In this document: positions 25,525 to 34,549 of the stretch, piece after piece | Numbering within the stretch: position 1 is the stretch's first letter | Layout of the letters: every line of letters begins with the position of its first letter | NCBI GenBank assembly: GCA_015491485.1 | Contig: WFVT01000072.1 | Coordinates: 1 to 35,621, forward strand | DNA: 35,621 nucleotides | Reading direction: 5' to 3' | Origin: Candidatus Zhuqueibacterota bacterium | GTDB taxonomy: Bacteria; Zhuqueibacterota; Zhuqueibacteria; Zhuqueibacterales; Geothermadaptataceae | Notes under the pieces: model-generated | Told to the model about the DNA's origin: nothing | The model's input: the letters and a program-made list of their open reading frames with translations, nothing else | Database searches by the model: none | Program-made: the position numbers and the translations under genes

Positions 25525-28203
25525 TTATTTCCTCCGTGGGCGGATATCCACACGCCGCAGCAGGTTGGCGTTGCTAACCACCGAGATGGAGGATGTCGCC
25601 ATAGCGATCTCCGCCAGTACCGGGTGCATCCAGCCGATGATGGCCAGCGGGATCATGGCAACGTTGTAGAAAAAGGCCCAGAACAGATTCTGGCGAATTT
25701 TACGGAACGTGGCGCGGCTGAGGTTGATAGCTTTCACGACCCCGGTGAGTTCACCGCGCACCAGGGTGACGTCGCTGGCTTCGATGGCGATATCCGTGCC
25801 TGTACCGATGGCAATGCCCACATTGGCCTGAGTGAGTGCCGGAGCATCGTTGATGCCGTCGCCGACAAACGCCACCCGTCCGAAACGGTGTTGCAATTTC
25901 TGCACTTCCGCTACTTTACCATCGGGCAGGACTTCAGCCAGCACATGGTCGATGCCGACTTTGCGGGCGATCGCATGCGCCGTGTGGGCATTGTCTCCTG
26001 TAATCATGGCGGTTTGCAGCCCCATCTCATGCAGCGCCTCGATGGCCGCCTGCGAGTCGTCCTTCAGCGTATCGGCCACGGCAATCACGCCGATGATACG
26101 ATTATCCGCCGCCACCAACATGGCGGTTTTGGCCTCATCTTCCAGCCGGCGGACATCCGCCTCAAAGGGCTGCGGGTCCATCCCGTGCTCCAACATCAGT
26201 TTGCGCGAACCGACCAGCACGGTTCGGCCGTTGATTTTTCCGTGTACTCCTTTCCCGCGAACGGCTTTGAATTCCTGGACGGCGGGCAATTCCAGGTCGA
26301 GGGATTCGGCATGCAAAACAATGGAGCGTCCGAGGGGATGTTCGCTGCCGGCTTCCACCGCGGCCGCCAGCGTGATCACGTCCTGTTCGGAAATGCCCTC
26401 AGCCAATGCCAATACGTCCGTTACCTCGGGCTTGCCCTTGGTCAGGGTGCCGGTTTTGTCAAATACGATGACCTTTACATCCTTTAGCGTTTGGATAGCT
26501 TCCCCGGACCGGATGAGGATGCCGTGTTCGGCGCCTTTGCCGCTGCCCACCATCAGTGCGGTCGGTGTGGCCAGCCCCAGGGCGCACGGACAGGCGATCA
26601 CCAGCACGGCAACCATGGATACAATTGCCAGGGTCAGCACGCTCAAATCCGGATTGACCCAGGGCAGAAAACTGCCGAATTCCGCCAGTTGCCGCATGAA
26701 GTCGGGAAAGGCCGCCCACAACACCAGCGTGAGCAACGCAATGCCGATCACCACCGGAACGAACACGCCGGTCACTTTATCGGCGAACTCCTGTATCGGC
26801 ACCTTTGAGCCCTGACATTCTTCGACCAGTTTAATCACCTGCGACAAAAAGGTGTCCTTGCCCACTTTCGTGGCACTGACCTTGAGCAAACCTTCCTGAT
26901 TCACCGTCGCGCCGATGACTTCGTCTCCGGGTTTTTTATTGACCGGCATGGATTCGCCGGTGGCCATGGATTCATCCACCGCACTTTCGCCTTCAATCAC
27001 CACACCATCGGTCGGGATTTTCTCGCCGGGACGAACGACCATGATATCACCGACCTGGACTTCTTCGATCGGCACTTCCACTTCTTTCCCGTCCCGCAGA
27101 ATCCGGGCGGTTTTCGCGCCCAATTCAAGCAGCTTGCGAATCGCTTGCGAAGCCCGGCCTTTGGCGGTTTCTTCGACATATCGGCCGGTAAGATGAAACG
27201 CCATGATCATGGCAGCGACCCCGGCGTAATTGGCGACCGGAAACAAAAATGAAGCCGGTCCGGTCAGCAATGAAACCCCGGTGCCCAACGCGATGAGAGT
27301 GTCCATATTGGCATGACCGTGCATCACCGCGGCAAAACCGCTACGGTAGGTATGCCGCCCCACCCAGAACAGCACCGGCAGCGATAGTCCAATGATTCCG
27401 AGGTTGTATATCAAAGCATTCGGCCAGAAAACGCCGAAGAACATCTCCACCATCATCCACAGAATGATCGGAATGGTGAAGCCCCAGGCAACAGCCATGC
27501 GGAAACGCGCCTCCCGAATTTTGGCTTCTTCTCGGTCCGTTTCTGTTTCGGTGCTTTCGATTTCATCCGGCAACAGAAGTTCGTAACCGGTTGTTTGAAC
27601 CGCCTTTCGCAGGTCCGCCGCCGTGACCATATCGCTCAAAAAACGGACGGTAGCCCGTTCCATGGCCAGGTTCACGCTGGCTTCGATGACGCCCGGCACG
27701 CTGCGCAGCGCCTGTTCCACATGGTTGGCGCAGGAGGCGCAGGTCATGCCGCGCACCGGAAAGGTTGCTGTCTCCACGGCGACATCGTAACCGGCATCGT
27801 GAACCGCCTGTACCAGTTCACCGAGATGCGTGACGTTCGGATTGTAATGTACCCGGGCCGTTTCTGTGGCCATGTTGACCATGGCGGAAAAGACGCCCGG
27901 CGTATCGCGCAGCGATTCTTCCACATGCGAAGCACATGACGCACAGCTCATACCGCGCACCGGAAAGGTCACCTCGACGGCATCTTTGGAAACCACCTCG
28001 CCGGTGGGTGTCGCCATCAGGTGGGAAATTTCTTCGTTTTCCGCAACGGCAACCTCGCCGTTGCGAACGTATTTTTCCGGATCGGCGTCGAATTTTTCCT
28101 TACATGAATTGGCGCAAAAATAAACGGTTTTGCCATGGTAATGGCTCTGCGCCGCAGCATGCTCTTCATCTATGCTCATTCCGCAAACCGGATCGATGGT
28201 CAT
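25525..28203 (-). CDS. copA: Copper-exporting P1B-type ATPase with YHS and two HMA domains
   Basis: 892 residues. Order: YHS domain (1-46; C7, C30, C34 with DPVCGM and VYFCANSC), HMA1 with GMSCASC (C87, C90), HMA2 with GMTCASC (C155, C158), then the membrane ATPase. The transmembrane CPC is C538-P539-C540, the phosphorylated Asp is D582 (DKTGTLTKG), HP in SEHPLGRS, hinge [10 protein letters not shown], and the final membrane signature [15 protein letters not shown] together with the earlier YN (FFYNVAMIP) mark Cu(I)-type P1B-1 pumps. Start overlaps the NfeD gene stop by four bases (ATGA). Exports Cu(I) across the inner membrane. Confidence 0.96.
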   Translation of the reverse strand: MTIDPVCGMSIDEEHAAAQSHYHGKTVYFCANSCKEKFDADPEKYVRNGEVAVAENEEISHLMATPTGEVVSKDAVEVTFPVRGMSCASCASHVEESLRDTPGVFSAMVNMATETARVHYNPNVTHLGELVQAVHDAGYDVAVETATFPVRGMTCASCANHVEQALRSVPGVIEASVNLAMERATVRFLSDMVTAADLRKAVQTTGYELLLPDEIESTETETDREEAKIREARFRMAVAWGFTIPIILWMMVEMFFGVFWPNALIYNLGIIGLSLPVLFWVGRHTYRSGFAAVMHGHANMDTLIALGTGVSLLTGPASFLFPVANYAGVAAMIMAFHLTGRYVEETAKGRASQAIRKLLELGAKTARILRDGKEVEVPIEEVQVGDIMVVRPGEKIPTDGVVIEGESAVDESMATGESMPVNKKPGDEVIGATVNQEGLLKVSATKVGKDTFLSQVIKLVEECQGSKVPIQEFADKVTGVFVPVVIGIALLTLVLWAAFPDFMRQLAEFGSFLPWVNPDLSVLTLAIVSMVAVLVIACPCALGLATPTALMVGSGKGAEHGILIRSGEAIQTLKDVKVIVFDKTGTLTKGKPEVTDVLALAEGISEQDVITLAAAVEAGSEHPLGRSIVLHAESLDLELPAVQEFKAVRGKGVHGKINGRTVLVGSRKLMLEHGMDPQPFEADVRRLEDEAKTAMLVAADNRIIGVIAVADTLKDDSQAAIEALHEMGLQTAMITGDNAHTAHAIARKVGIDHVLAEVLPDGKVAEVQKLQHRFGRVAFVGDGINDAPALTQANVGIAIGTGTDIAIEASDVTLVRGELTGVVKAINLSRATFRKIRQNLFWAFFYNVAMIPLAIIGWMHPVLAEIAMATSSISVVSNANLLRRVDIRPRRK

Positions 28204-28634
28204 GATACACCTCCTTTCGTGGCCCTACCACGTCGTTCGGGGCGCATGGGGAAAGTGTTATGCCAAAAACAGCTTTCCCTCGAATGATGTCGCTGCCCCG
28301 GAATGGATTTTTTGACTTGCAACGTCATGCCCTGTTGTCCAATGATCTCCACCGGGTCGCCGGCTCGCAACGGTTCGTCGGATTCGGCCTGCCACAATTC
28401 GCCATGCACCGCCACCCAGGCGAGGTTACGATCGATTCGTCGAACCACCGCTTTTTGGAGTCGCAGGCCTTCCCGTCCCGTCACGACAGGTCGGTGAGCC
28501 GCACGCATGATGGGAATATATAGCAAGGCCGAAACCAATGTGATCGCCGCATAAACCGGCAACGCTTGTGATACCGGCATAAACCAGAACACACTCAATC
28601 CAAAAATCGGCATCATTAAAATAATGTGACACAT
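28200..28634 (-). CDS. NfeD-like small membrane protein with OB-type domain
   Basis: 144 residues from ATG 28634 (SD GGAGGTGGTACC). Two hydrophobic segments (about 5-25 and 27-45) precede a soluble NfeD-type beta domain (about 58-110: [35 protein letters not shown]). A basic tail of about 30 residues follows. NfeD proteins usually pair with stomatins in membrane microdomains. Here the partner is copA, coupled by a four-base overlap. First gene of a two-gene unit under a near-perfect sigma-54 promoter. Confidence 0.78.
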   Translation of the reverse strand: MCHIILMMPIFGLSVFWFMPVSQALPVYAAITLVSALLYIPIMRAAHRPVVTGREGLRLQKAVVRRIDRNLAWVAVHGELWQAESDEPLRAGDPVEIIGQQGMTLQVKKSIPGQRHHSRESCFWHNTFPMRPERRGRATKGGVS

Positions 28635-28667
28635 GGTACCACCTCCGGGGTTTCACCGTTACGAAAG

Positions 28668-28682
28668 GCAAGGAGCGTACCA
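28668..28682 (-). promoter_or_regulatory. Sigma-54 promoter of the nfeD-like/copA unit
   Basis: On the - strand TGGTACGCTCCTTGC, matching TGGCACG-N4-TTGC in all but one non-core base, with GG and GC exactly ten bases apart. Predicted start near 28656, about 22 bases before the ATG at 28634. UAS pair follows upstream. Confidence 0.87.
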
Positions 28683-28761
28683 GTCTATGTGAAGGATGCT
28701 TAACTTGTTGATTTTACTGATTTGTGACGGCTGTGGGTCGGTCAGGCGCAAGAGGAGAGAT

Positions 28762-28800
28762 TGAAGAATAATCTACACTCCCGGTGAGGAATATTCAACA
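28762..28800 (-). promoter_or_regulatory. Paired 16-bp activator sites (UAS) for nfeD-like/copA
   Basis: TGAAGAATAATCTACA (28762-28777) and TGAGGAATATTCAACA (28785-28800), starts 23 bases apart, at about -113 and -136 from the predicted start. Other than these, the promoter and the terminator at 28901, nothing is seen in 28635-29013. Confidence 0.78.
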
Positions 28801-28900
28801 AACAGGGGCGGCGGTGCGCCGAAGGGCATGCAGCAATACCATTCAAAAACGCATACTCGCCGGTGAATAAAGCAGCCAGGGCGAAAGCTCGGCTATCCTA

Positions 28901-28942
28901 ACAAAATAAAAACGCCACCATGCCCCTACCAGCATGGTGGCG
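28901..28942 (-). terminator. Terminator of the cytochrome c maturation unit
   Basis: Perfect 11-bp stem CGCCACCATGC / GCATGGTGGCG (28913-28942) with an 8-base loop, followed on the - strand by a T-rich run (28901-28912). It lies about 70 bases after the stop at 29014. Confidence 0.9.
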
Positions 28943-29013
28943 CGGAGGGAGGAGGGATGTTTCCACTGCCGTTATGAGCAGGACAGTGAATTCGGGAACC
29001 CTACCCCGATGTA

Positions 29014-29166
29014 TCACTCCACCGACATGGCCGTTTCCTGCCGTGTCGGATTCTCACCCGGATTGATTTGGGGGGCAAATACCGTGTTAAAAAATACCCA
29101 GCTCATGAATCCAATCAGCAGCACAAAAAAGACCACGGTGATCGTTTTTTGTTTATCCCGCTTCAT
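29014..29166 (-). CDS. Small single-pass membrane protein at the end of the ccm unit
   Basis: 50 residues from ATG 29166 (SD AAGGAG). One membrane helix (about 9-28: TVVFFVLLIGFMSWVFF) and a polar C-terminus with no motif. Size and position, at the end of a ccm operon, recall CcmD or CcoS-like small subunits, but there is no sequence proof. The start lies inside the last codons of the preceding gene. Confidence 0.65.
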   Translation of the reverse strand: MKRDKQKTITVVFFVLLIGFMSWVFFNTVFAPQINPGENPTRQETAMSVE

Positions 29167-30397
29167 GGCTTGAACTCCTTTGAGTTGGCGAGGCAAGCGC
29201 GTTCAAATAATCATCCACCTGCAGAACGGCATCCACCAGGCTCTGGCGGTGCGCCGTATAATCCTCCTGAGAAATCTCACCGGATTCATACTGCTGATCC
29301 AGCCGGAGAATGTCCTCCAGCAGCTGTCGCCGTTTTTCGATGGCTTCTCGCAAACCGGGCTCCCGGTGGCCGGTGACAGGAATCCGTTTGCGCCGCGTGG
29401 CGAAAACCAGCACGATGATCGCAATCAGGGCGATGGGGGCAAGCCAGCGGTAGTCCCTGGGTGCCCGCGGGAGTCCGGCAAAGGCCAGTTGAAACCGGGC
29501 GCCTTTTTCCAGGCTGCGAATCGTGAAGTGGTTGTAGTTTTTACCGTTGAATTGCACGCGTTCGGTGTTCGTATCCACATTCACCGCTTCGGCGTTAGAC
29601 GTACCGGCGCGTTGAAGCTGAAAATCCTCCAACTGGATCGGATCGGTAAAGAACAGATCAAACGCTTTGACCGGATGATATAACGGGCGGCTGAACGACA
29701 GACGGGTGCCGCTGTAAGGCAAAACATAGCTGAGGAAAATCTGCCGTCGGCCCGGTTTGAAAGGCATGGTATCAATGATCTCGTTGCCCTGAATGACTGC
29801 GCAACAGCTCATTAAGTCGCCGCCGTATTTCACTTCCCGGGCTTCTTCCGGAACCTGCACCTGCAGCACGACAAATTTTTCCCGCGAATTCGGAATCGGA
29901 AATTGTCCCGCATACGTGTAATCGCCGCGATTGGAAAACAGATACAGTTCCGTTACCTTGAGCACGCCCCCGTTTCCCGGTTCGACGATCACATGGTGCA
30001 TCTCGGTCGTAATGGCCGAATCCGATGGCGTGCTTTCATACAGCACGATATTACTTTGCAGCCGGCGGCTGGTGCTGTCGGTTTTGACCAGTTTGCCGCT
30101 GTATTCCACATTTTCAAAATAAGTCAGTGGATAATAGGCGATGTTGGGCCCCACATCCAGGTTCTCGAACGCAAACCGGCCCGAAGCATCGGTCCGAGTT
30201 TTCGGCCGTGGAGCATTCACTTCTTTACCATTGATCAGCGTATAAAGCACCACTTCCTGTCCCGAAACCGGCTGGTTGCCGCGGCTGCCGTTCAAAACCT
30301 GGCCCGTGAACGTGGCCTTTATGGGCGTCTGCTCTGCCGATACCATCAGCGGAACGAGCAGCACCGCTACAAACATGCTTAGGATTTTATATCGCAT
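29153..30397 (-). CDS. Exported membrane-anchored protein with carboxypeptidase-regulatory-like domain and SHOCT-like tail
   Basis: 414 residues from ATG 30397 (SD GAGG). Signal peptide (about 1-21), then a beta-sandwich resembling CarboxypepD_reg domains (GQVLNGSRGNQPVSGQEVVLYT with later TDASGRFAFENLDVG), a second unrecognised beta-rich part with the vicinal Cys pair SCCAV, one membrane helix (about 318-338), and a cytoplasmic helical hairpin (ILRLDQQYESGEISQEDY) of the same kind as SHOCT modules in neighbouring genes. Located between the zinc-ribbon and small membrane genes in the ccm unit; role in cytochrome maturation is inferred from position. Confidence 0.75.
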   Translation of the reverse strand: MRYKILSMFVAVLLVPLMVSAEQTPIKATFTGQVLNGSRGNQPVSGQEVVLYTLINGKEVNAPRPKTRTDASGRFAFENLDVGPNIAYYPLTYFENVEYSGKLVKTDSTSRRLQSNIVLYESTPSDSAITTEMHHVIVEPGNGGVLKVTELYLFSNRGDYTYAGQFPIPNSREKFVVLQVQVPEEAREVKYGGDLMSCCAVIQGNEIIDTMPFKPGRRQIFLSYVLPYSGTRLSFSRPLYHPVKAFDLFFTDPIQLEDFQLQRAGTSNAEAVNVDTNTERVQFNGKNYNHFTIRSLEKGARFQLAFAGLPRAPRDYRWLAPIALIAIIVLVFATRRKRIPVTGHREPGLREAIEKRRQLLEDILRLDQQYESGEISQEDYTAHRQSLVDAVLQVDDYLNALASPTQRSSSHEAG

Positions 30398-30474
30398 GAT
30401 GGACCTCAAATGAAATGGCACTGAATATCGGCTTGAGTTTTCTTTGAGATTTTGATACCGGCGTCTCTCACGGG

Positions 30475-30903
30475 TTACCCGCTTAATTTTTCGCCACAAT
30501 GGCTGCAGAACCGGTGCGTGGCCGGTGCGGGTGCGCCGCATGCCGGGCAGAACCGCGAACCGCCGCCGCGCTGCTGGCGCAAAAGTTGGAGTTCGGTTTC
30601 CAGTTTTTGCCGCGGGATCGATTGGCCTCTGGCCGCATCGATTCGTTTAAAGAGATCGATCGCCTGACGGCGGTACTGTTCCCGGATCTGCTCAAAATCT
30701 TCTTTGGAAATTTTGCCCATTTCGTAATCGAATTCGATATCTTTGATCGCAGCCAATAAGTTATCGCGCTGCGCCAGCAAATCGGCGAGGCGCGAACTCA
30801 CTCCATTGGTGACGCCTTCCAATGCCACCCGTCGCCTCCAAAACGGCCAGAAAATGAAAACCAAAGTGGCCGCGGCGATGATCCAAAACAGCAGGCTACT
30901 CAT
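30475..30903 (-). CDS. Membrane protein with SHOCT-like hairpin and C-terminal zinc ribbon
   Basis: 142 residues. An N-terminal membrane helix (3-22), a long charged coiled-coil including IEFDYEMGKISKEDFEQI (SHOCT-like), and a zinc ribbon at the end with two CxxC pairs (CPACGAP and CSHCGEK). Such proteins occur beside ccmF and ccmH in several phyla, sometimes filling the CcmI position, without proven function. About 130 non-coding bases separate it from ccmH. Confidence 0.78.
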   Translation of the reverse strand: MSSLLFWIIAAATLVFIFWPFWRRRVALEGVTNGVSSRLADLLAQRDNLLAAIKDIEFDYEMGKISKEDFEQIREQYRRQAIDLFKRIDAARGQSIPRQKLETELQLLRQQRGGGSRFCPACGAPAPATHRFCSHCGEKLSG

Positions 30904-31034
30904 CTCGTCACCCCATCGTTTTTCAAAATTGACGCTTCTCTTTCGGTTCTACCGTGCTCCATGCCGGTTCATCGTCCGACTGTAAACTCCAGTATCCAGC
31001 AGCGATGACCGGAGGAAGTGCGTCCTCACCCGGA

Positions 31035-31514
31035 TCAGTCCAGATGACGCAGCACGTCGTCCAGCATTTTCTCATACGGTGCATCCTGTGCCGCGACTTT
31101 CTTCCGGCCGGAAAACTCGCTGTTTTTCGCCTGCCGGTTCGACCATTTTTGCACGATCTTGACAATCGCAAATCCGGACACCAGAATCGCGAAAAACGGT
31201 GTGATCCAGGCTGTGAGATTGAAGCCTTTTTTCGTCGGTGCGGATAGAATTTGTTCGCCATACTGGCTGACAAACGAAGCCAGAATGGCCTGTTTATCCA
31301 GCCCCCGGTCCAGCAGGGCCTGCGCCTCGGCGGTGAGCTTGTCGGCTACCGTGCAACTCATGGCGCCCTGGCAGGCCTCCACCGTCATCGCACAGCCGCA
31401 CTGGCAGGTCAGGCTGGTTTTGATGTCCTGCAGTGTCGGACGGTTTTGCGCTGTGACCGGTACGGTTACCAAAAGCAGGACGAGGAGCATCAGGGATAAT
31501 GGTTTAGTGCGCAT
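31035..31514 (-). CDS. ccmH: CcmH/CycL-like cytochrome c maturation protein with extra cysteines
   Basis: 159 residues from ATG 31514 (SD GGAGG). Signal peptide or N-terminal anchor (about 5-22), then the redox region CQCGC (C37, C39, C41) followed by C48 and C54, the conserved helical part (TAEAQALLDRGLDKQAILASFVSQYGEQIL), a second membrane helix (about 92-110) and a cytoplasmic tail. Canonical CcmH has LRCxxCQ; this variant with five cysteines is unusual. It reduces apocytochrome thiols for heme attachment in the periplasm. Start lies 11 bases inside the end of ccmF. Confidence 0.85.
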   Translation of the reverse strand: MRTKPLSLMLLVLLLVTVPVTAQNRPTLQDIKTSLTCQCGCAMTVEACQGAMSCTVADKLTAEAQALLDRGLDKQAILASFVSQYGEQILSAPTKKGFNLTAWITPFFAILVSGFAIVKIVQKWSNRQAKNSEFSGRKKVAAQDAPYEKMLDDVLRHLD

Positions 31515-33504
31515 GTTCCACCTCCGGGATTTGCAACCGAGGTGCTTTGCGTTGTACCGCATCAATTTGCCGCTTGAACCGATCCGGCCCCAGGGCAATC
31601 AGCGTGCCGATCACCATCACCACGCCGCCGATCCATATCCAGGCGACCAGCGGAATGACCAGGACTTTCATGGCCGCCCGCTCTTGCTCGTCCCATCCCG
31701 ACAGGATGAGATAGAGATCTTCTTTCGGCGTCTGCCGGATGGCCACTTCGGAAACCGGATCGTGACGACGGTGCTGCTGCTTGGCCGGATAAAGCGTGCC
31801 GATGAATTTTCCGTTTTTTTCTACTTTCATTTTGGCGGCAATGATACGCGCATGGTCAGTCGATTGGTCCACCAGCCCCTGATAGTGCAGCGTGTAATCT
31901 CCAATTTGTACCGTGTCGCCTTTTTTCAGAGAAACGGTTTTTTCTTTCACAAAAGCGCTGGAACCTGTGATGCCGACAAAGATGAACAACACACCGAGAT
32001 GCACGATATAACCGCCGTAGCGGCGTTTGTTGCGCATGGTCAGGTCCCAGAGCGCGGTCATGAAAGACCGTCCGGCGATGCGGGCTCGCGCCGCCGCCCC
32101 ACGGTAAAATTCCATGACAATCGTAACAAAAACGAACATGGTGAGCGAAAACGACATGAGCGGATAGATGGATTGAATGCCGAACAACCAGAGGACCAGG
32201 GCCGTCACCAGGCCGGCGGCGAATGGGATGGTAAAGTTGCGCGTCAAATTCCGTTTCGAGGCTTTGCGCCAGGCGATGAGCGGGCAGATGCCGGTCAGCG
32301 CCAGTAGTGCCAGTCCAATCGGAATGTTGATTTGATTGAAAAAGGGCGGCCCCACGGTAATTTTCACGCCGCGTACGGCTTCGGAGATGATGGGGAAGAT
32401 CGTGCCCCAGAAAACGGCAAACGCCATACCCACGAGAATAAGATTATTGAAAAGGAAGCTCGATTCACGCGAAAGCACGGCATCGAGACGGTGTTCACTT
32501 TGAAGTTGCGGCCAGCGTTTCCAGAGCAAATAGCCGGAAACAGCGATGGTAAGGCCGAGAAACGCCAGAAACATCGGCCCGAGGTTGGAAACGCCGAACG
32601 AATGGACTGAACTGATGATGCCGCTGCGGGTGATGAATGTGCCGAAAATGGTCAGGGAAAAGGTCAGCATGATGAGTACCAGATTCCAGATCTTCAGCAT
32701 GCCGCGTTTTTCCTGGATCATCACCGAGTGCAAGAAGGCCGTACCGGTGAGCCAGGGCATCAGCGAAGCGTTTTCCACTGGATCCCAGGCCCAGTAACCG
32801 CCCCAACCGAGTTCCACATACGCCCATTTGGCGCCGAATAAATTGCCGAGGGTGAGAAACAGCCATGCCACCAGCGTCCATCGCCGGGTGGTTTTGATCC
32901 ACTGGCTGTCAAGCCGGTTGGCCAGCAGCGCGGCGATGGCAAAGGCGAACGGCACCGCAAAACCCACGTATCCCAGATAAAGAGTGGGAGGGTGCATGAC
33001 CATCCCTGGATTCTGTAACATGGGGTTGAGACCGTTGCCATCGGCGGGAGGGCTTGGCAACAATTTGAACGGACTGGTGGCATAAACCATCAGGCCGAAA
33101 AAGAAAAAGGCGGTGAACAGCAGAGTGCCCAGGACATAGGGAATGAGCTGCCGGTTCTTTTTCTGATTCTGCCAGACCACGATGGCGGTAAACATCATCA
33201 GCAGCCATACCCAGAACAGCAGCGACCCTGCCTGCCCCGCCCAGACGGCGGAAACCGTGTAGAACATGGGCAGCGTGCGGCTGGAATAGGAAGCGACATA
33301 TTCCAGCGAGAAATCGCGTGTGACAAATGCATAGGTCAGAATACCAATGGCCAGGCTGCTCAACAGGAACAGCGCCACGGCCGAACGCTCAGCGCTCTTG
33401 ACCAGCTCGGGTTGCCGCCAGCGTCCGCCCATAAAGGCGGCCCAGGCGGCATATCCGGCAAGGATAAAGCTGAGCAGCAACACACCGTTCGCTAAATCAT
33501 ACAT
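31504..33504 (-). CDS. ccmF: CcmF, cytochrome c heme lyase subunit
   Basis: 666-residue multi-pass membrane protein. The heme-handling WWD-type segment GGYWAWDPVENASLMPW lies at about residue 233. Also seen: ATSPFKLLPSPPADGNGLNPMLQ with the conserved PADGxGLNPMLQ, MHPPTLYLGYVGF, and a C-terminal periplasmic beta domain (SLKKGDTVQIGDYTL) before the last helix. CcmF receives heme from CcmE and ligates it to CXXCH apocytochromes in the periplasm. SD AAAAGGAG before ATG 33504. Length and topology are normal. Confidence 0.95.
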   Translation of the reverse strand: MYDLANGVLLLSFILAGYAAWAAFMGGRWRQPELVKSAERSAVALFLLSSLAIGILTYAFVTRDFSLEYVASYSSRTLPMFYTVSAVWAGQAGSLLFWVWLLMMFTAIVVWQNQKKNRQLIPYVLGTLLFTAFFFFGLMVYATSPFKLLPSPPADGNGLNPMLQNPGMVMHPPTLYLGYVGFAVPFAFAIAALLANRLDSQWIKTTRRWTLVAWLFLTLGNLFGAKWAYVELGWGGYWAWDPVENASLMPWLTGTAFLHSVMIQEKRGMLKIWNLVLIMLTFSLTIFGTFITRSGIISSVHSFGVSNLGPMFLAFLGLTIAVSGYLLWKRWPQLQSEHRLDAVLSRESSFLFNNLILVGMAFAVFWGTIFPIISEAVRGVKITVGPPFFNQINIPIGLALLALTGICPLIAWRKASKRNLTRNFTIPFAAGLVTALVLWLFGIQSIYPLMSFSLTMFVFVTIVMEFYRGAAARARIAGRSFMTALWDLTMRNKRRYGGYIVHLGVLFIFVGITGSSAFVKEKTVSLKKGDTVQIGDYTLHYQGLVDQSTDHARIIAAKMKVEKNGKFIGTLYPAKQQHRRHDPVSEVAIRQTPKEDLYLILSGWDEQERAAMKVLVIPLVAWIWIGGVVMVIGTLIALGPDRFKRQIDAVQRKAPRLQIPEVEHAH

Positions 33505-33639
33505 GAGAGTCTCCTTTTGGTATCACACCGTCATCCATGCATCAGCTAAACATGCTCTCGCTCATCATTCATCCTATCAAAGCGGCTATCGGGCGGCTCG
33601 CCGGCGCAACCAGAGCCGGAATCGGTCAGAGGGGCATTT

Positions 33640-33879
33640 TCATTCCAGCATCCTTTTGCGTCGCCTCAACTCGTGGTCGTCCGTTTCATGGTTTGTCAAA
33701 CGTTCCTCAAGCATATCGATCGCGTCCTCTTCGTGCGGATCGAAAAGCGAAATCCGGCTTTGACGCTGGCTGTCCAGCACTGATTTTACCGTCCAGACAA
33801 GAAGCGCGATAAATACCAACCACACCAGCCAGCCTAACGTCATGCCGCCGGCGAAACCACCCGTTCCGTGCATAACCAC
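33640..33879 (-). CDS. Small SHOCT-like membrane protein
   Basis: 79 residues. GTG at 33879 is favoured because AGGGAG sits seven bases upstream; the ATG at 33873 (MHGTGG) is the alternative. A Gly-rich start, one membrane helix (about 13-33: LGWLVWLVFIALLVW) and a charged helical hairpin (EDAIDMLEERLTNHETDDHE) similar to SHOCT but with a weak second helix. Between the DUF302 gene (adjacent, 17 bases) and ccmF (135 bases; no feature seen in that gap). Confidence 0.7.
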   Translation of the reverse strand: MVMHGTGGFAGGMTLGWLVWLVFIALLVWTVKSVLDSQRQSRISLFDPHEEDAIDMLEERLTNHETDDHELRRRKRMLE

Positions 33880-33895
33880 GATGTCACTCCCTGGG

Positions 33896-34282
33896 TTACA
33901 GATTTTCAATGATGTTTTTCAATTTGGATTGAATCACTTCAGCCACGGCTAACAGCCGCGGATTGTTCACGGCCTGCATCGATGCGATGGGATCGATGGC
34001 TGCAACTTCCACTTCATGATCGCCTTTTTGCTGCACGATCACGTTGCAGGGCAACATGGTACCGATTTTCTCTTCGGCCTGCAATGCCTGATACGCGAAC
34101 GGCGGATTGCAGGCGCCGAGAATTTTGTACGGCCGGAAATCCACGTCCAGTTTTTTCTTGAGCGTTGCCTGAACATCGATTTCGGTCAGAATACCAAATC
34201 CTTCTGCTTTTAATGCCTCGGTCACTTTTTCAATGGCTTCATCGAAACCGAGGGACAGAGTTTTGCTGAAATAATAGCTCAT
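33896..34282 (-). CDS. DUF302-family protein
   Basis: 128 residues from ATG 34282 (SD GGAGGTTGAAA). Begins MSYYFSKTLSLGFDEAIEKV, contains VDFRPYKILGACNPPFAYQAL and MLPCNVIVQQ, both family signatures. DUF302 proteins are small alpha/beta proteins widespread beside redox and metal genes; the conserved Cys in GACNPP and LPCNV may bind a ligand, function unproven. First gene of the unit under the strongest UAS and a near-perfect sigma-54 promoter. Confidence 0.85.
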   Translation of the reverse strand: MSYYFSKTLSLGFDEAIEKVTEALKAEGFGILTEIDVQATLKKKLDVDFRPYKILGACNPPFAYQALQAEEKIGTMLPCNVIVQQKGDHEVEVAAIDPIASMQAVNNPRLLAVAEVIQSKLKNIIENL

Positions 34283-34414
34283 TTTCAACCTCCATGGCTC
34301 ATCGTCCGTGCGACCTGTGGAATCGTGGTGCCTTGTTGACAGCGGGCGCCGTTCATGTTGTCCATCTCATCACGATTCGGTCAGAGATGATTATCAATTT
34401 TGTTAATAATGGAA

Positions 34415-34429
34415 GCAATCTACATGCCA
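34415..34429 (-). promoter_or_regulatory. Sigma-54 promoter of the DUF302-ccm unit
   Basis: On the - strand TGGCATGTAGATTGC, matching TGGCACG-N4-TTGC with GG and GC ten bases apart. Predicted start near 34403, about 120 bases before the ATG. UAS pair lies at about -117 and -139. Confidence 0.87.
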
Positions 34430-34511
34430 GCGTTGTTCGGGAGACTTTGGCGAAAAATCGTGCTCAAAAAGCGGCCGGGACGCCGGATGGATGAGGGTAT
34501 AAGAGGGCGAG

Positions 34512-34549
34512 TGTAGAATATTTCACAGTAATTTGTGGAATATTCTACA
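34512..34549 (-). promoter_or_regulatory. Paired 16-bp activator sites (UAS) for the DUF302-ccm unit
   Basis: TGTAGAATATTTCACA (34512-34527) and TGTGGAATATTCTACA (34534-34549), starts 22 bases apart; the two together also form a larger inverted repeat. This is the clearest copy of the motif. Apart from this and the promoter, 34283-34746 holds no gene I can support. Confidence 0.83.
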
